A DNA stretch of 64,000 nucleotides from Cycas panzhihuaensis (Eukaryota; Cycadophyta). Below the pieces are notes generated by a model that saw only the letters and a list, made by a program, of their open reading frames with translations, did not search any database and had not been told where the DNA came from. Location: assembly GCA_023213395.1 (NCBI GenBank), contig CM041465.1, forward strand, positions 136,345,741 to 136,409,740, in the 5' to 3' direction. Positions within the stretch are counted from its first letter, which is position 1; the number at the start of each line of letters is the position of its first letter. The translations under genes and the position numbers were made by a program. Positions 1-10,575 of the stretch are shown one piece after another.

Positions 1-690
1 ATATTCAAGGTAGAAACAACCGAATGGGTTTCACTAATTGTAATCGTTCCTAGGGAAAATGACAAACTTAGAATTTGTGTGGATTTTTGGAAGCTAAATG
101 TAGTAACCTTGAAAGACCCATTCCCAATACCGTTTAATTGACACTATCGTAGGATAAGTTATGGGGTATGAAATATACTTGTTTTTAGATGGCCTTTTGG
201 GTTATAACCAAATTAGTATTGTAGAAAATCATAAGTTGAAAACCATTGTCATTACACAATCTAGGATTTTTGTATATAATCGAATGCCATTTGGACTATG
301 CAACACTCTAGTGACATTTCAAAGAATTATCATGCACTTCTTTGAACAACTCTCATTAGGGTCAAGGTATTTTTGGATGATTGGTCAATTTATGGAAGTG
401 TAAGGATCATTTGCCATTGTTAAAAGAATGTTTAGAGGTATGCAGAAGATCTACATTATCACTAAATTCGAAAAAGTTCCAATTTTTTGATCACTTATTT
501 TAGGACATATCACATGTGCATAAGGATTGAAAATAGACTTCGATAAGTGGAAAGTTATATGAATCTATCATCACCAACTGATGTAACAGAACTTTGAGCA
601 TTTCTGGGACACATTGGATATTATCTATGATTTATAAAGAATTTTACCCAAATAGCACATTCATTAGAAGAATTACTACACGAAGGAGCA
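1..690 (+). pseudogene. gypsy reverse transcriptase fragment (broken)
   Basis: Reverse transcriptase copies element RNA into DNA. Frame 1 from base 1 reads a typical gypsy RT start (VETTEWVS...KLRICVDFWKLN...TLKDPFPIP) and meets a stop near 140. The match resumes in frame 2 at 161-360 (DGLLGYNQI...RMPFGLCNTLVTFQR). The catalytic motif appears in frame 1 as FLDD at 370-381, followed by WSIYGS. At least two frameshifts and several stops are present, and a degenerate stretch (400-690) leads to RNase H. The family assignment is secure from these motifs; the copy is a pseudogene. Confidence 0.8.
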
Positions 691-708
691 AAATTCGTAT
701 GGAAAAAT

Positions 709-1398
709 GTGCAACGGAAGGCATTTGAGGTTCTAAAAGGGAGACTTATTACGTTACCAATTCTAGCCTTTCCTGATTGGTCCAAAGAATTTCACATTCA
801 TGTTGATGTATCACAAATAGTGATGGGATATACATTGGCTCAGGAAGGAAGTCAGAAATTTGATTTGCCCATTTATTTTGCAAGTAGAAGACGAAGTAGA
901 ATGGAAAAGAATTATTCAACAACAGAAAGGGAAGGTTTAGGAATGATTTATGCAGTGCAAAATTTTTGCCATTACTTGTTAGCCAACCCTATTGTCTTTT
1001 ATGTTGATCACCAAGCTTTATTGTATATGGTCAATAAACCAGTTATTCAAGGGAGAATTAGTCAATGGTTGTTGCTACTTCAAGAATTTATTTTTAAGGT
1101 AGTAGTTCAATTAGGCCATGCACATGTGGTTGTCGATCGCTTGTTGAGAATTTGCAGAGGTGAAGCATTGACTAGGGTGAATGATGACTTTACCAATGCA
1201 AGACTATTTCAAGGAACAATTACTTCCCTTGGGTACGAAGCAGTAACAAAATATCTGAGTACAGGGTCATTCCCTATTGACATGCCCTTGGAACAACAAA
1301 GGGAATTAAAAATGAAAGTAGCACCCTACCAACTAATAGGAGGACTCCTTTACAAATTAAGCAAAGAGCATATACTTCAAAGATGCGTGATGCCCTAA
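709..1398 (+). pseudogene. gypsy RNase H and linker (open 229-codon stretch)
   Basis: RNase H degrades the RNA strand of the RNA-DNA hybrid. The stretch opens with the RT thumb/connection (AFEVLKGRLITLPILAFPDW). RNase H follows with its usual acidic residues in context: D in FHIHVDVSQ, E in STTEREGLG and D in FYVDHQALL. The end of the domain reads WLLLLQEFIFKVVVQLGHAHVVVDRLLRI, matching the gypsy RNase H tail apart from substitutions. It is the longest open part of this remnant and is in the same frame as the RT start. It has no start of its own and was part of a polyprotein. Confidence 0.8.
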
Positions 1399-1399
1399 G

Positions 1400-2410
1400 A
1401 AGTTCGAAAGGTATTAAAGGAGGTATATTAAGGTGTTGTGCGAGGTCACGTAGAACACAACTATTCAAAGATTCAAAAGATTGTATTAAAATATGCGATG
1501 CATGCCAACGCATGGGACAACTCCTAGACAATGATTTTTTGCCTTATAACTATTCCTAGCCCAATTACATTTTGAACGATGGGGTCTAGACTTTGTAGGA
1601 GCTTCTAAGCATGTTGTTAGGTCAACTGAGGCAAAGCACATAGAAGTAGCTATCGACTATCTTACAAAATGGGTTGAGGCAAAAGCACTTTGAGACAATT
1701 CAACGCGAAGTGTGACTATATTCTTATATGAAAATATTATTACAAGGTTTGGATGTCCCTTAGAATTCGTTAGTGGCAGAGGAATTCACTTCATTAATAA
1801 TACAAACAACAATCTAACACAAGAATTCATGATCGTGCATCAGAAATCAATGCCCTACTAGTTGTGCATAAATGGGTAAGCCAAATCAATGCCCTACTAG
1901 TTGTGCAATGTTGATAAAAATGATTGGGTAGAACAAGTATATTTTGTTCTATCGGCCTTTCGTACAACATACAAAACTACTATTGCCCATACTCCATTTC
2001 AGTTAGTATGTGGAATAGAAGTAGTTATATGAATAGAATTTTTAATACTAAGCCTAATAATTGCTATGCAAGAACGATGGCCAAAAGTAGTCTCAATAGT
2101 TGTTTTGAAGAAATTTTGGCCTTAGATGAGAAACGATTATAGACATAATGGGCAACAAATATTGTACAACAATATAGGAAGAATTAGTATGACCAAGCAC
2201 TTCGAACAAAAGGATTTAAAGAAGGAGACTTGGTCTTAGCAAACACTTCATTAAACTAGGAAAACTTAAAATTAGATGGCTCATGCCATTCTTCGTGAAA
2301 AAAATTATTGAACAATGGATCTATTTAATTAGCAAAAATCAATGGAGATACTCAGTAAACCATTGTAAATGGATCAAAAATAAATTATATAATACAACTC
2401 CTATATAAGA
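1400..2410 (+). pseudogene. gypsy integrase remnant
   Basis: Integrase inserts the DNA copy into the chromosome. Pieces in several frames are recognisable. They are a zinc-finger remnant (CDACQRMGQ near 1497), the core start (FERWGLDFVG near 1573, carrying the first catalytic Asp), TKWVEAKAL, and FGCPLEFVSGRGIHFINN near 1750, where the second catalytic Asp is replaced. Later pieces are FRTTYKTTIAHTPFQLV near 1960 and a GPY-like tail (KIRWLMPFFVKKII near 2265). A 39-base tandem duplication (1844-1907) lies between the core and the tail. It is inactive by stops and the lost catalytic residue. Confidence 0.75.
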
Positions 2411-2547
2411 TAAATAAACTATTGAGAATAGCTATAACACTAGTTACAATGTCTATCAACATGTATACAACATAATTAATTATATAGTAAATATGTGAAT
2501 TGCACAACATTATATATATATATAGTCAATCTTGTGGGTCGACCATC
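2411..2547. other. TA-rich junction with inverted 27-base motif
   Basis: A short TA run (about 2505-2523) is followed at 2524-2550 by a motif whose reverse complement recurs at 10572-10598 (24 of 27 positions by eye). The two copies lie outside the two ends of copia element B and point in opposite directions. Confidence 0.6.
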
Positions 2548-3044
2548 TAGTTCTAGAAAGCAACAAATGCTAACAAGTATGATACTCTTAAGATGAAACA
2601 TAAGCAAGACAAAGCATGAAAAGAAGGAGCAAGAAAAATGATACCAAATGTGAGGGGTTGGAATTTGTCCAACCTCCAAATGAATAACAGTTTGATTAGC
2701 AAATTGGCAGTATAACAATACAGCTCCAACTCTATATGAGAACAATGAGGAGAGGTCTCATTATATAGACTGAAAGGAGAGACCTAAGGCATTGGATGTT
2801 TGACAAGTGTCAAACATCCAAGGTACACGCCTTGCATGTAGGACATATGTCCTTTTAGGGCTCTCAAGTGAGCAAAAGTGCATGGGGGTCCATTTGACCC
2901 TTTAGTGACAATGTTGTGTCACTAGAAAGAATGTGGGTGTGCACTTTATCACTTAAGTGGTAAGTCACCCCTAAAGTATAAAAGTACAAATATTACATGA
3001 AAAATAAAGTACATAATTTGAACATGTAAACATAAGGTTTAACA
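2548..3044 (-). repeat. 3' LTR of copia element B (end truncated)
   Basis: The minus-strand LTR begins TGTTAAACC (3044 downward) and aligns with the 5' LTR at 9729-10281 and with the E LTRs. The homology stops at about 2548, so the terminal roughly 75 bases ending in CACA are lost. It contains the TATA-like box and the U3 palindromes shared by this group, some mutated. Confidence 0.9.
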
Positions 3045-3055
3045 CCCCCCCTTAT
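3045..3055 (-). other. Polypurine tract of element B
   Basis: On the minus strand a run of Gs directly precedes the TGTTAAACC start of the 3' LTR, as expected for the plus-strand primer of reverse transcription. Confidence 0.8.
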
Positions 3056-3097
3056 TGTTTACAATGTTAAGTTGAACCCCTAAACCATCTCTAAATT

Positions 3098-3944
3098 TTA
3101 TAAACTTTTCTCTATTAAGTGGCTTGGTAAAAATATCTCATGCATTGTTACATTTGGTCGATATTGAAGGTTGATCTCACCACTTTGCACATGCTCTCTG
3201 ATGAAGTGATGATGAACCTCAATGTGTTTGGTCCTTGCATGAAATACTAGATTCTTGGCCAGCTTGAGCACACTTTGATTGTCGTAATAAATCCTGGTGG
3301 GGTGATCCTGCTCAAGTCTAAGTTCCCCAAGAATCCGTCGTAGCCAGATAGCTTCACAAGCTACGTTGACTGCAGCTTTGTACTCGGCTTCGGTGGAGGA
3401 CAAGGTAACATTGGGTTGCTTCTTGCAACTCCACGAAACAACTGCTATACCAAGGGAAAAACAGTATCCCGAGGTTGATCTCCTGCTATCCTGGCAACCT
3501 GCCCAATCAGAATCTGAGAACCGTTCCAGAGTGAAGTTCTCATCATGTGCATACTCAAGGCCATGCAGCAATGTGCCTTTGATGTACTTGAGTATGCGTT
3601 TAGCTGCATTCTAATGTTTCTGATTGGGTTGAGACATGTATCGTGAACAAATCCCAACTGCAAATGAAATATCCGGTCGAGTGTTGGTGAGATAAATGAG
3701 GCTACCAATCAACTGCCGGTAAAGAGTGGGATCTGCAGGTGCAACTTCCTCATTGAGAGTAAGCTTTGTTCCATTCTCCATGGGTGTAGGCGGCTTGCGA
3801 TCGTGCATCTTGAATCTGGCAAAATGTCCCAAGAATATTTAGCTTGGGAGATGACGATATAGCTTTGCATTGCCATACCTGAAAGCCTAAGAAATAATGG
3901 AGAAGTCCAAGATCTGTCATCTCGAAACTTCTCTCCAAGTCATC
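3098..3944 (-). pseudogene. copia RT end and RNase H of element B (frameshifted)
   Basis: This completes the polyprotein that is open in 3945-6173 but is split over several frames. Pieces are EMTDLGLLHYFLGFQVW (RT end), LYRQLIGSLIYLTNTRPDISFAVGICSRYMSQPN, then RNase H 3098-3571 with SDSDWAGC, SSTEAEY, YYDNQSVL and ARTKHIEVHHHFIRE. The RNase H acidic residues (DSDW, TEAEY, YDNQ) are present. The terminal segment RPNVTMHEIF differs from the usual copia ending (TADIFTK), so the C-terminus is also damaged. Non-functional as it stands. Confidence 0.85.
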
Positions 3945-6230
3945 CTAGAGAATGTGTATCATCTTAGTGTCATTTCCAGTGATCACTAAGTCATCTATAT
4001 ACAAGACAATAAAAATGGCATGGTTGTTTTCATGTTTGATGTATAGGTTAGGATCTGAAGTAGATCGATGAAACCCATGTCTCAAGAAGTAATCATCGAT
4101 CTTTGAGTACCATGCTCTTGGAGCTTGTTTCAAGCCATATAATGCCTTTTTTAGGCGACATATTAAATGCTTTTTGCCTTGTACCTTGTAATTGGGAGGT
4201 TGCTCCAAGTATACCTCCTCCTGAAGATCGCCATTAAGAAAGGCGCTCTTCACGTCCATCTGAACGACTGGCCATTTGCATTGAGCTGCTAAGACCAAGA
4301 TGAGTCTGATGGTGTTCATATTAGCTACTGGTGCAAAAGTTTCCTCGTAGTCTATGCCTTCCTTTTGTTTGAATCCTTTTGCCACAAGGTGGACCTTCTG
4401 CCGCTTAAGTGTACCATTAGAATGAAATTTGGTCTTGTAGACCCATTTGCAACTGATTGCCTGTTTGTGTTTAGGCAATTCGACCAAATCCCAAGTACCA
4501 TTCTTTTCAATAGAATGGATTTCTTCGTCCATGGCAACCTTCAAATTTTCATTTTTAGAAGCCTCCTCAAAAGTGCAAGGCTCATCAACACATAACACTT
4601 CAGCCATAAGTGCAAAATTGGTCTGCTGCCTGTATTTTGATGGACGTTTTCGTTCAATGATATGGCCGTCTTTTACTGTTTGAGTATACCATTTTGGAAA
4701 CTTTTGAATTGATGTGACTTGAACCTCAAGATCTTCTGGTCTAAGTGGTTGATCAACAGAAGATGTGCTAGGATCAAGTGGAGTTAAATCAGATGATGTG
4801 GACAGTCCATCAGGTGCAGATGATGTATATGGAGTAGAAGATTGAGAGGGAAGGCAAGCCTCAACAATCTTTTTGGCTTTGTCAATGGGAGGTTGCATGG
4901 ATGCTGTTTGCAACTCCTTATGATCGTCTTCAGCAAAGATTACATCTCTTGAGAGATGCATTTTTTTTTGAATGGGATCATACAACTTGTAGGCTTTGCT
5001 ATGAATGGCATAACCTACAAAGATGCATTTTAGACTATGCTTGTCTAATTTTGTTCTTTGCTGGTCGGGGATGTGCATATAAGTAGTACACCCAAAAGTC
5101 CTCAAATGGTTGACAATTTGCTTTTTGTCAGACCATGCCTCCTCGGGTGTGATGTCGGTGACTGCTGTAGTTGGACTTCGATTTGCGACATAGGCAGCTG
5201 TATGGAATGCCTCTGCCCAGTAAGCTCGAGTGAGTCCTTTTGCATGGATCATTGCTTTGGATTTATTAGCCAAAGTTCTGTTCATTCTTTCGGAGACTCC
5301 ATTTTGTTGAGGAGTGTGAGGAATAGTAAGCTGTCTCTGAATGCTATTATCCTTGCAGAATTGGGTGAATTCATTGGAAGTAAATTCACCTCCATTGTCT
5401 GTCCTTAATGTTTTGATAGATTGGCCAGACTTGTTCTCCACTTCAAGCTTGAATTCTTTGAACTTTGAAAATGCTTCAGACTTGTGCTTGATGAAGTAGA
5501 CCCAGATTTTATGAGAAAAGTCATCAATGAAGGAGATGTAGTACAAAGCTCCTCCAAAGGATGTGGTGGACATAGGTCCACACAAATCTGAGTGTACCGG
5601 TACCAAAGGATGTGATGCACGCCAAGCTTTGCCTTTAGGGAAAGGCAAGCGATGTTGAGTCCCCATTATGCATGCTTTACAAAGACATTTTGTGCCATAT
5701 ATCTTTGTAAGTCCATGTACCATGTTTTTGTTTATCATTTGCTTGAGATTGTCTAAGCTCAAATGGCCTAGACGTTGATGCCAAAGTTGCATCTTGGACA
5801 AGTGTTGAGTGACAATAGAACCAGAGTAAGCAGAATCAAGTGTTATGTTATTAGCATCCAATTTGTAGAGGCCATGATCCTCATATCTAGCAGCTACTAC
5901 TTGGTCATCTTTGTCACTTATTACACATTTCCCATTTTTGAACAAGATGCACATCTGTTGCTTGTCCAATTTGCTAATAGATAGCAAGCTCTTGTCCATA
6001 GAAGGTATAAAGTAGCCATTGCCATTGGGAAATGAAGAGGAAGGATTAGAAGAAGAATGAAATGGAGCTATTGTGCCTATTCCAGAAATCTTGACAGATT
6101 GATTGTTGCCAAAGGTCACTGATTGACCTTTTCCTTCCTTGATATCGCAAAGGAGTTCTTCACTCCCAGTCATGTGTTGTGTAGCTCCAGAATCAATGAT
6201 CCAAGTTTCATCAACCTTGGATGATTGATA
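3945..6230 (-). pseudogene. copia pol of element B: protease, integrase and RT (long open frame)
   Basis: The frame 3945-6173 is open for 742 codons. Just upstream in the same context the protease motif DSGA is intact (about 6195-6206). Approximate residue positions in the open frame are as follows. Pre-integrase HHCC: LWHQRLGHLS near 130 and KCLCKACIMG near 163. Integrase catalytic triad: HSDLCGP near 194, RTDNGGEF near 258, QQNGVSERMNR near 290. RT: QMDVKSAFLNGD near 640, ALYGLKQAPRAWY and YIDDLVITGND near 728. All three integrase acidic residues and the YIDD pair are present. Translation would normally continue from gag in a single gag-pol frame. Here gag is frameshifted and RNase H is broken, so the whole is a pseudogene with an unusually well-kept centre. 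Confidence 0.9.
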
Positions 6231-6239
6231 AGCACAAAA

Positions 6240-6470
6240 CAGTTTGTCTTCATTTGCAAACTGATTGAAGTGGCGTTGATTGCCACCTCTAAAACCCCCC
6301 CTTCCTCTTTGACCTCCTCGATAGGCACCTCGATTTGGTCGAGGGGGTTGCTGCTGCTGCTGCTGTTGGAATCTTTGTTGGAATTGTTGTTGTGGCTGCT
6401 ACTTTCTTTGATTTTGTTGACGTGGCTGCTGCTGTTGTTGTCGTAGATATGCTTGCTTCTTCCTACAATC
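6240..6470 (-). other. Gln-rich and Arg/Gly-rich nucleocapsid tail of element B
   Basis: Between the zinc knuckle and the protease the coding strand is a run of CAA/CAG codons followed by an RGG-like stretch (PRPNRGAYRGGQRGRGG). Equivalent tails occur in D, E and G. It probably binds RNA nonspecifically (inference from composition). Confidence 0.7.
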
Positions 6471-7234
6471 AGGTGCTATGTGGCCAACTTTGCCACAATA
6501 ATGACAAACAACATTGGCCTTTGAAGAACCAATGTTCATGTTTCCAAATTGCTTTGAGAGTGCAGATTTGGGATTCTACTGGGCCTTTGATTTGGCCGTG
6601 AATGCACCTGATGTAGATGGTTCGTCCTCATTATCCGTGGTGTAAATTTGTTTCTCTTGAAGCAACAAACTTTCAAGTTCATTAAATGACATTCTTTTGA
6701 GTGAACCATCTCTTGTAGTAGAAGATATAAAGCCATTTGGCAAAGCTTTGGTGATAGATGTTATAAGTTCATCTCTAGTTGTTGGACTACCTAGTGTATT
6801 TAATTCATTACATACCTCCTTGGTGGAGGAAAGAAAAGCTGACATAGGCTTGACAAACTTTACAGAATACAACTTGGCTTTTACCATCAATATGCGGGCT
6901 TCATCTCGCCTTTCATACAAAGAGGACAAAATGTCCCATGCTTCCTTAGAAGTTTTTGCACATACAATGTTTTGATCCACGTGAACATCAACAATTATAT
7001 GAAGGAATGCCAAAGCGATTTCATCTTTGGCTTCCCAAGTAGCAACAAAAGCATCATCAGGTTGAACAGTTACATCACCATTGATAACAGGTACAGGTTG
7101 GGGTATCCTTCCAGAAACATAACCCCAGAATTCATTCATTATCAAAAGATTTGAGTGATCCTCTTCCATTCTTGATAGTTATCTTGTCCTGGTAATGTAA
7201 TGGTGCATGCATTAAGCATGCTAATTATAGCCAT
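6470..7234 (-). pseudogene. copia gag of element B (frameshift near the start)
   Basis: Gag forms the virus-like particle and packages element RNA. The start ATG (7232-7234) reads MAIISMLNACTITLPGQDN, then YQEWKRIT, before a one-base loss near 7160 relative to element E. The rest continues in another frame (NEFWGYVSGRIPQPVPV, then SKEAWDILSSLYERRDEARIL), a typical copia gag/UBN2 core. A CCHC zinc knuckle (CHYCGKVGHIAPDC) lies at about 6480-6525. Length to the knuckle is about 240 codons, usual for copia. A leader of about 2.4 kb precedes it. Confidence 0.85.
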
Positions 7235-9714
7235 GTTTCAGTTGTAAGACTTGAAGCTAGCAGATAACTTGGAAACTCAAAGCTTTCGTCGCTTAAGTTA
7301 CACCTTCTAACGAAACCAACAGTTCTGATCTTACTAGAAGATCCAACAACTGAATGGAATGATGAGGGGCAGAGGACTAGGCTATGGAGTTGGTCCAACC
7401 CTGATCTATAGAGGAGATCCGTCAGTTGGCCAAGTTAAATCTAAGACAAGGCAGGTAGGGTTGATCTGCATGGACGTACCATGCTTTCCCTGGGATTCAC
7501 AGCCCCAATAACACCCTTTTCGAACCTCCTTTCCCTCAAGCTACCTTAGTTGTCGTGCACTGACCGTACAGTCGGTTGGTCCCCTAGGGAATGCACCAAG
7601 CTTAAGGTTATTTCAAAGGCAAGGTTTGAACCTTTTTCGGGCCTCTCCAACAAGATTTTTAAGTCACTTTTTAAAAGGTTAAAGTGAACTTAAGATTTAT
7701 TTTACTTGGATGATATACTTATGAAAGTGCTTTATTAAACTTACAATGAAAGAGGCTTAAAAAAGAAGCAAGCTAGTACATCAAATGAACACTTAAAGTG
7801 TTGTTTACAATGAGCACTTAATGAAGTGAGAGTGCTTATGCAAATCCAAGTAAAGAAAGATGCTTGAGCACAATGAGTTTTGCAAGAAAAAAGTACTTTG
7901 AAAAGATGCTAAGTACTCAAAGAAGTAAAGCAAAACCTTGTGATGAAAGTACAAGTGGGTTCCTTTTAATGCTCAAAAGTGAAGAGAAGAAGACCACTTG
8001 CCAAATAAGGACACCAAGCACCAAGTGTTGGGACTTTAAAATAGTTTCAACGATAAAAAAATGAAGTGATTGTATTAAAATAGAAGTGTTTTCGAGCCCC
8101 TTTTTGAGACTAAGGGCACTAGGTCACCATGCAAGGTGCTTTAAAAAAGTGTTGAAATAGTGACAAATATCACTTTTGACAAGGTATCAACACTTAAAAT
8201 CACTTTCAAAAAGACTTTTTAACACTTATAATCATGAAATAAGTGTAAAATAAAGCTTGAAATGCTTTAAAAACAAAGGTTGAAATTCAAATGTTTTGCA
8301 ATTTTGAGTAACAAGGACACCACGTAGGGAGCCTTTGAAAATGCTTAAAAATGAGTATTTTTAATCTTCAAAGAAGTGAGATTGACTTAGTATTAGTGAT
8401 TTAATGAGATCACTAAGTACTAAGAAGATTTTTAGCTCCAAAAGTACAAAAAAACGGATGACTTTTCCCTTAAGAAAATTAAACCAAAGATTGCCATGCA
8501 AGGTGCCTTGACTAGGAAAAGTGACTTTGATAAAGGAAAAAATATCACTTTTAATGTAGAAAAATACTAAAGAAACCTTGATTAAGACTTTTTATCATAA
8601 AAGTGAAGTCAAAGTGTTTTAGAAATAGAGAAAACACTAAAAGACATCTAGAAATTGTCTTAAAATGATGACTTTTTAATATTTTTAGGTGACTTGGTTA
8701 TGAATTTTAGGATTTAAAAAAATTATAAAAAAAGGAATATTCAATAGAATATTCTCAATAACATAACCTAAAGTTCATTTCAAAAGATTGATTTTGAAAA
8801 TTTTCAAAAAAAAAAAAAAATATCGGGTGACCGGCGGCGTGGGCCGCGCGACTGTGAGATCAAAGAATTCATTCGATCCGTTGGGATACTCAACAGATTC
8901 AGATGAAATATGAGTCAGAGAGTCGCATGGCCTCAGTGGAGAGTCCCTCCAAGTTTGGAGAGCTTTTGTCAAGCTTTGAAGGAGAACGCAACTGTTCGAA
9001 TGTTGGCTGGGCGCACAGCCAGTGTAGAGGGGAAATGACTGCTGAGCTTTGTTAGGGTGACATCTAGTCACCGTACGATCTCCGTGGGACCCGCAAAGAG
9101 GAGGGACATGCTTCCAACGACTGCCAACCACATTACTCACCCTTCAGAAATATTTGGGAGCTCTATCTGGGGTTTGAGAGATACCCAGTAGAGTGAAGTT
9201 ACTCAGAAAAATTTCAGAGGCTTTGAGCCTACTGAATATGTTCACCAACCTTGCAACAAGGATTAGACAAGGGGCAACAAGTAGACACGATTGATTTTGT
9301 TCAGAAAAAATTATTCTGTCAGTAAAAAATGACCCAAAACAGTAAAAAATTAGGTACAGCCTGAGTGCAGTGACTGAAGATCTGACTTTCAGTCCAAAAA
9401 AACATAAAACTCCTGAGATCTGAATTGGATTACAGAAGATTAATTTTTTCTAAGTAAGATAATTAAAAGAAATCATTGTAGTTTGAGGAAATAGTGAGTG
9501 CTGCACCCTAGACAAGGTCTGAAAGAATTCATGTCTGAGAAATATCTACGCTCCGACTTTCAATCTTGCTCGTAAGCTTGAACCTGCAAGAAAATGGTCT
9601 CAAACAAACCTTGGATCGCCTTCGGAGGGCGAAGGTCGTCACCAAGGGTTTGTAGCCCTTCTTTGAATCTCCTTGAGCAACAACAAACAGAACAAAGGGA
9701 ACTAGTCTCCTCTT
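7235..9714 (-). other. Long untranslated leader of element B
   Basis: About 2.5 kb separates the PBS from gag. Next to gag (about 7250-7650) is a block conserved in D, E and G that contains a damaged copy of the palindrome GACCGTACGGTC (7562-7573) and the stem GATCTT/AAGATC (about 7327-7344). The middle (7650-8780) is AT-rich with many AAGTG/CACTT motifs. A GC-richer block (8820-9140) follows and differs strongly between related elements. A 121-codon open stretch in that block is not conserved, so I do not call it a gene. Confidence 0.75.
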
Positions 9715-9726
9715 GCTTTGATACCA
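9715..9726 (-). other. Primer-binding site of element B
   Basis: The minus strand reads TGGTATCAAAGC, one base from the plant initiator-tRNA-Met complement TGGTATCAGAGC, two bases inside the 5' LTR. Confidence 0.85.
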
Positions 9727-9728
9727 AA

Positions 9729-10281
9729 TGTGAAAAAGGGCTTAATGGCCTTACAATCCCAAGATCTAGAAGCTAGGTTCAGTCTAGTTCTAGAAAGCAA
9801 CAAATGCTAACAAGTATGATACTCTTAAGATGAAACATAAGCAAGACAAAGCACGAAAAGAAGGTGCAAGAAAAATGATACCAAATGTGAGGGGTTGGAA
9901 TTGGTCCAACCTCTAAATGAATAACAGTTTGATTAGCAAACTGGCAGCATAACTGTCTGACTCCAACTCTATATGAGAACAATGAGGAGAGGTCTCATTA
10001 TATAGAGTGAAAGGAGAGACCTAAGGCATTGGATGTTTGACAAGTGTCAAACATCCAAGGTACATGCCTTGCATGTAGGACATGTGTCCTTTTAGGGCTC
10101 TCAAGTGAGCAAAAGTGCATGGGGGTCCATTTGACCCTTTAGTGACAATGTTGTGTCACTAGAAAGAATATGGGTGTGCACTTTATCACTTAAGTGATAA
10201 GTCACCCCTAAAGTACAAAAGTACAAATATTACATGAAAAGTAAAGTACATAATCTGAACATGTAAACATAAGGTTTAACA
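9729..10281 (-). repeat. 5' LTR of copia element B
   Basis: 553 bases, TGTTAAACC...TTCACA on the minus strand. It has the same U3 palindromes and TATA-like box as the LTRs of E. Its outer end abuts the foldback element at 10282. Confidence 0.92.
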
Positions 10282-10370
10282 CTACTAAAGTTGGCCTTAT
10301 CTATCTATCTATATGTATGTATGTAGATAGATAGATAGATAGATATATGTATGTACATACATACATACAT

Positions 10371-10455
<85 letters not shown>

Positions 10456-10575
10456 CATACATCTAGATACATACATACATACATACATATGTATGTATGT
10501 ACGTACGTACGTATGTACGTACATATATATATATATATAGATAGATAGATAGATATGTAAGGCCAACCTTAGTAG
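10282..10575. mobile_element. Foldback / MITE-like element made of microsatellites
   Basis: Terminal inverted repeats of 18 bases (CTACTAAAGTTGGCCTTA at 10282-10299 and its complement at 10558-10575) match at 17 positions. The interior is itself largely self-complementary: ATCT, GTAT/ATAC, TA, GA and GTAC repeats. The whole 294 bases could fold into one long hairpin. No target duplication is readable, because its left end touches the LTR of element B. Confidence 0.6.

Larger units (their letters stand above)
1..2410 (+). mobile_element. Ty3/gypsy pol remnant (element A), 5' end outside window
   Basis: This is a decayed plus-strand gypsy retrotransposon. Domains run RT, RNase H, integrase, which is the Ty3/gypsy order. 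Many stops and frameshifts separate them, so it cannot encode a working polyprotein. The upstream part (gag, protease, 5' LTR) lies outside the window. No LTR was recognised at the right-hand end. Similarity fades around 2380-2410, just before a TA-rich stretch and a short inverted motif. Confidence 0.85.
2548..10281 (-). mobile_element. Ty1/copia element B (minus strand, nearly full length)
   Basis: In its own direction the element reads 5' LTR (9729-10281), PBS (9715-9726), long leader (7235-9714), gag, PR-IN-RT-RNase H, poly-G polypurine tract and 3' LTR (2548-3044). Integrase before RT is the copia order. The last roughly 75 bases of the 3' LTR are missing at 2548, so no target-site duplication can be read. 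Gag carries a frameshift and the RT/RNase H end is broken. A PR-IN-RT stretch of 742 codons is open. It is closely related to elements D and E in this window. Confidence 0.92.

Noticed and set aside
6225-6601. Leu- and Val-rich frames on the plus strand
   Set aside because: They are antisense shadows of the CAA/CAG-rich nucleocapsid tail of element B; the same occurs at 28177-28598, 34905-35275 and 44526-44838.
8775-9140. 121-codon open frame in the sense direction of the B leader
   Set aside because: It is not conserved in the matching position of D or E, and its composition follows the GC-richer block.
10309-10566. Open frames of 65-85 codons rich in Tyr, Ile, His and Ser on both strands
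   Set aside because: They are translations of the microsatellite repeats of the foldback element.
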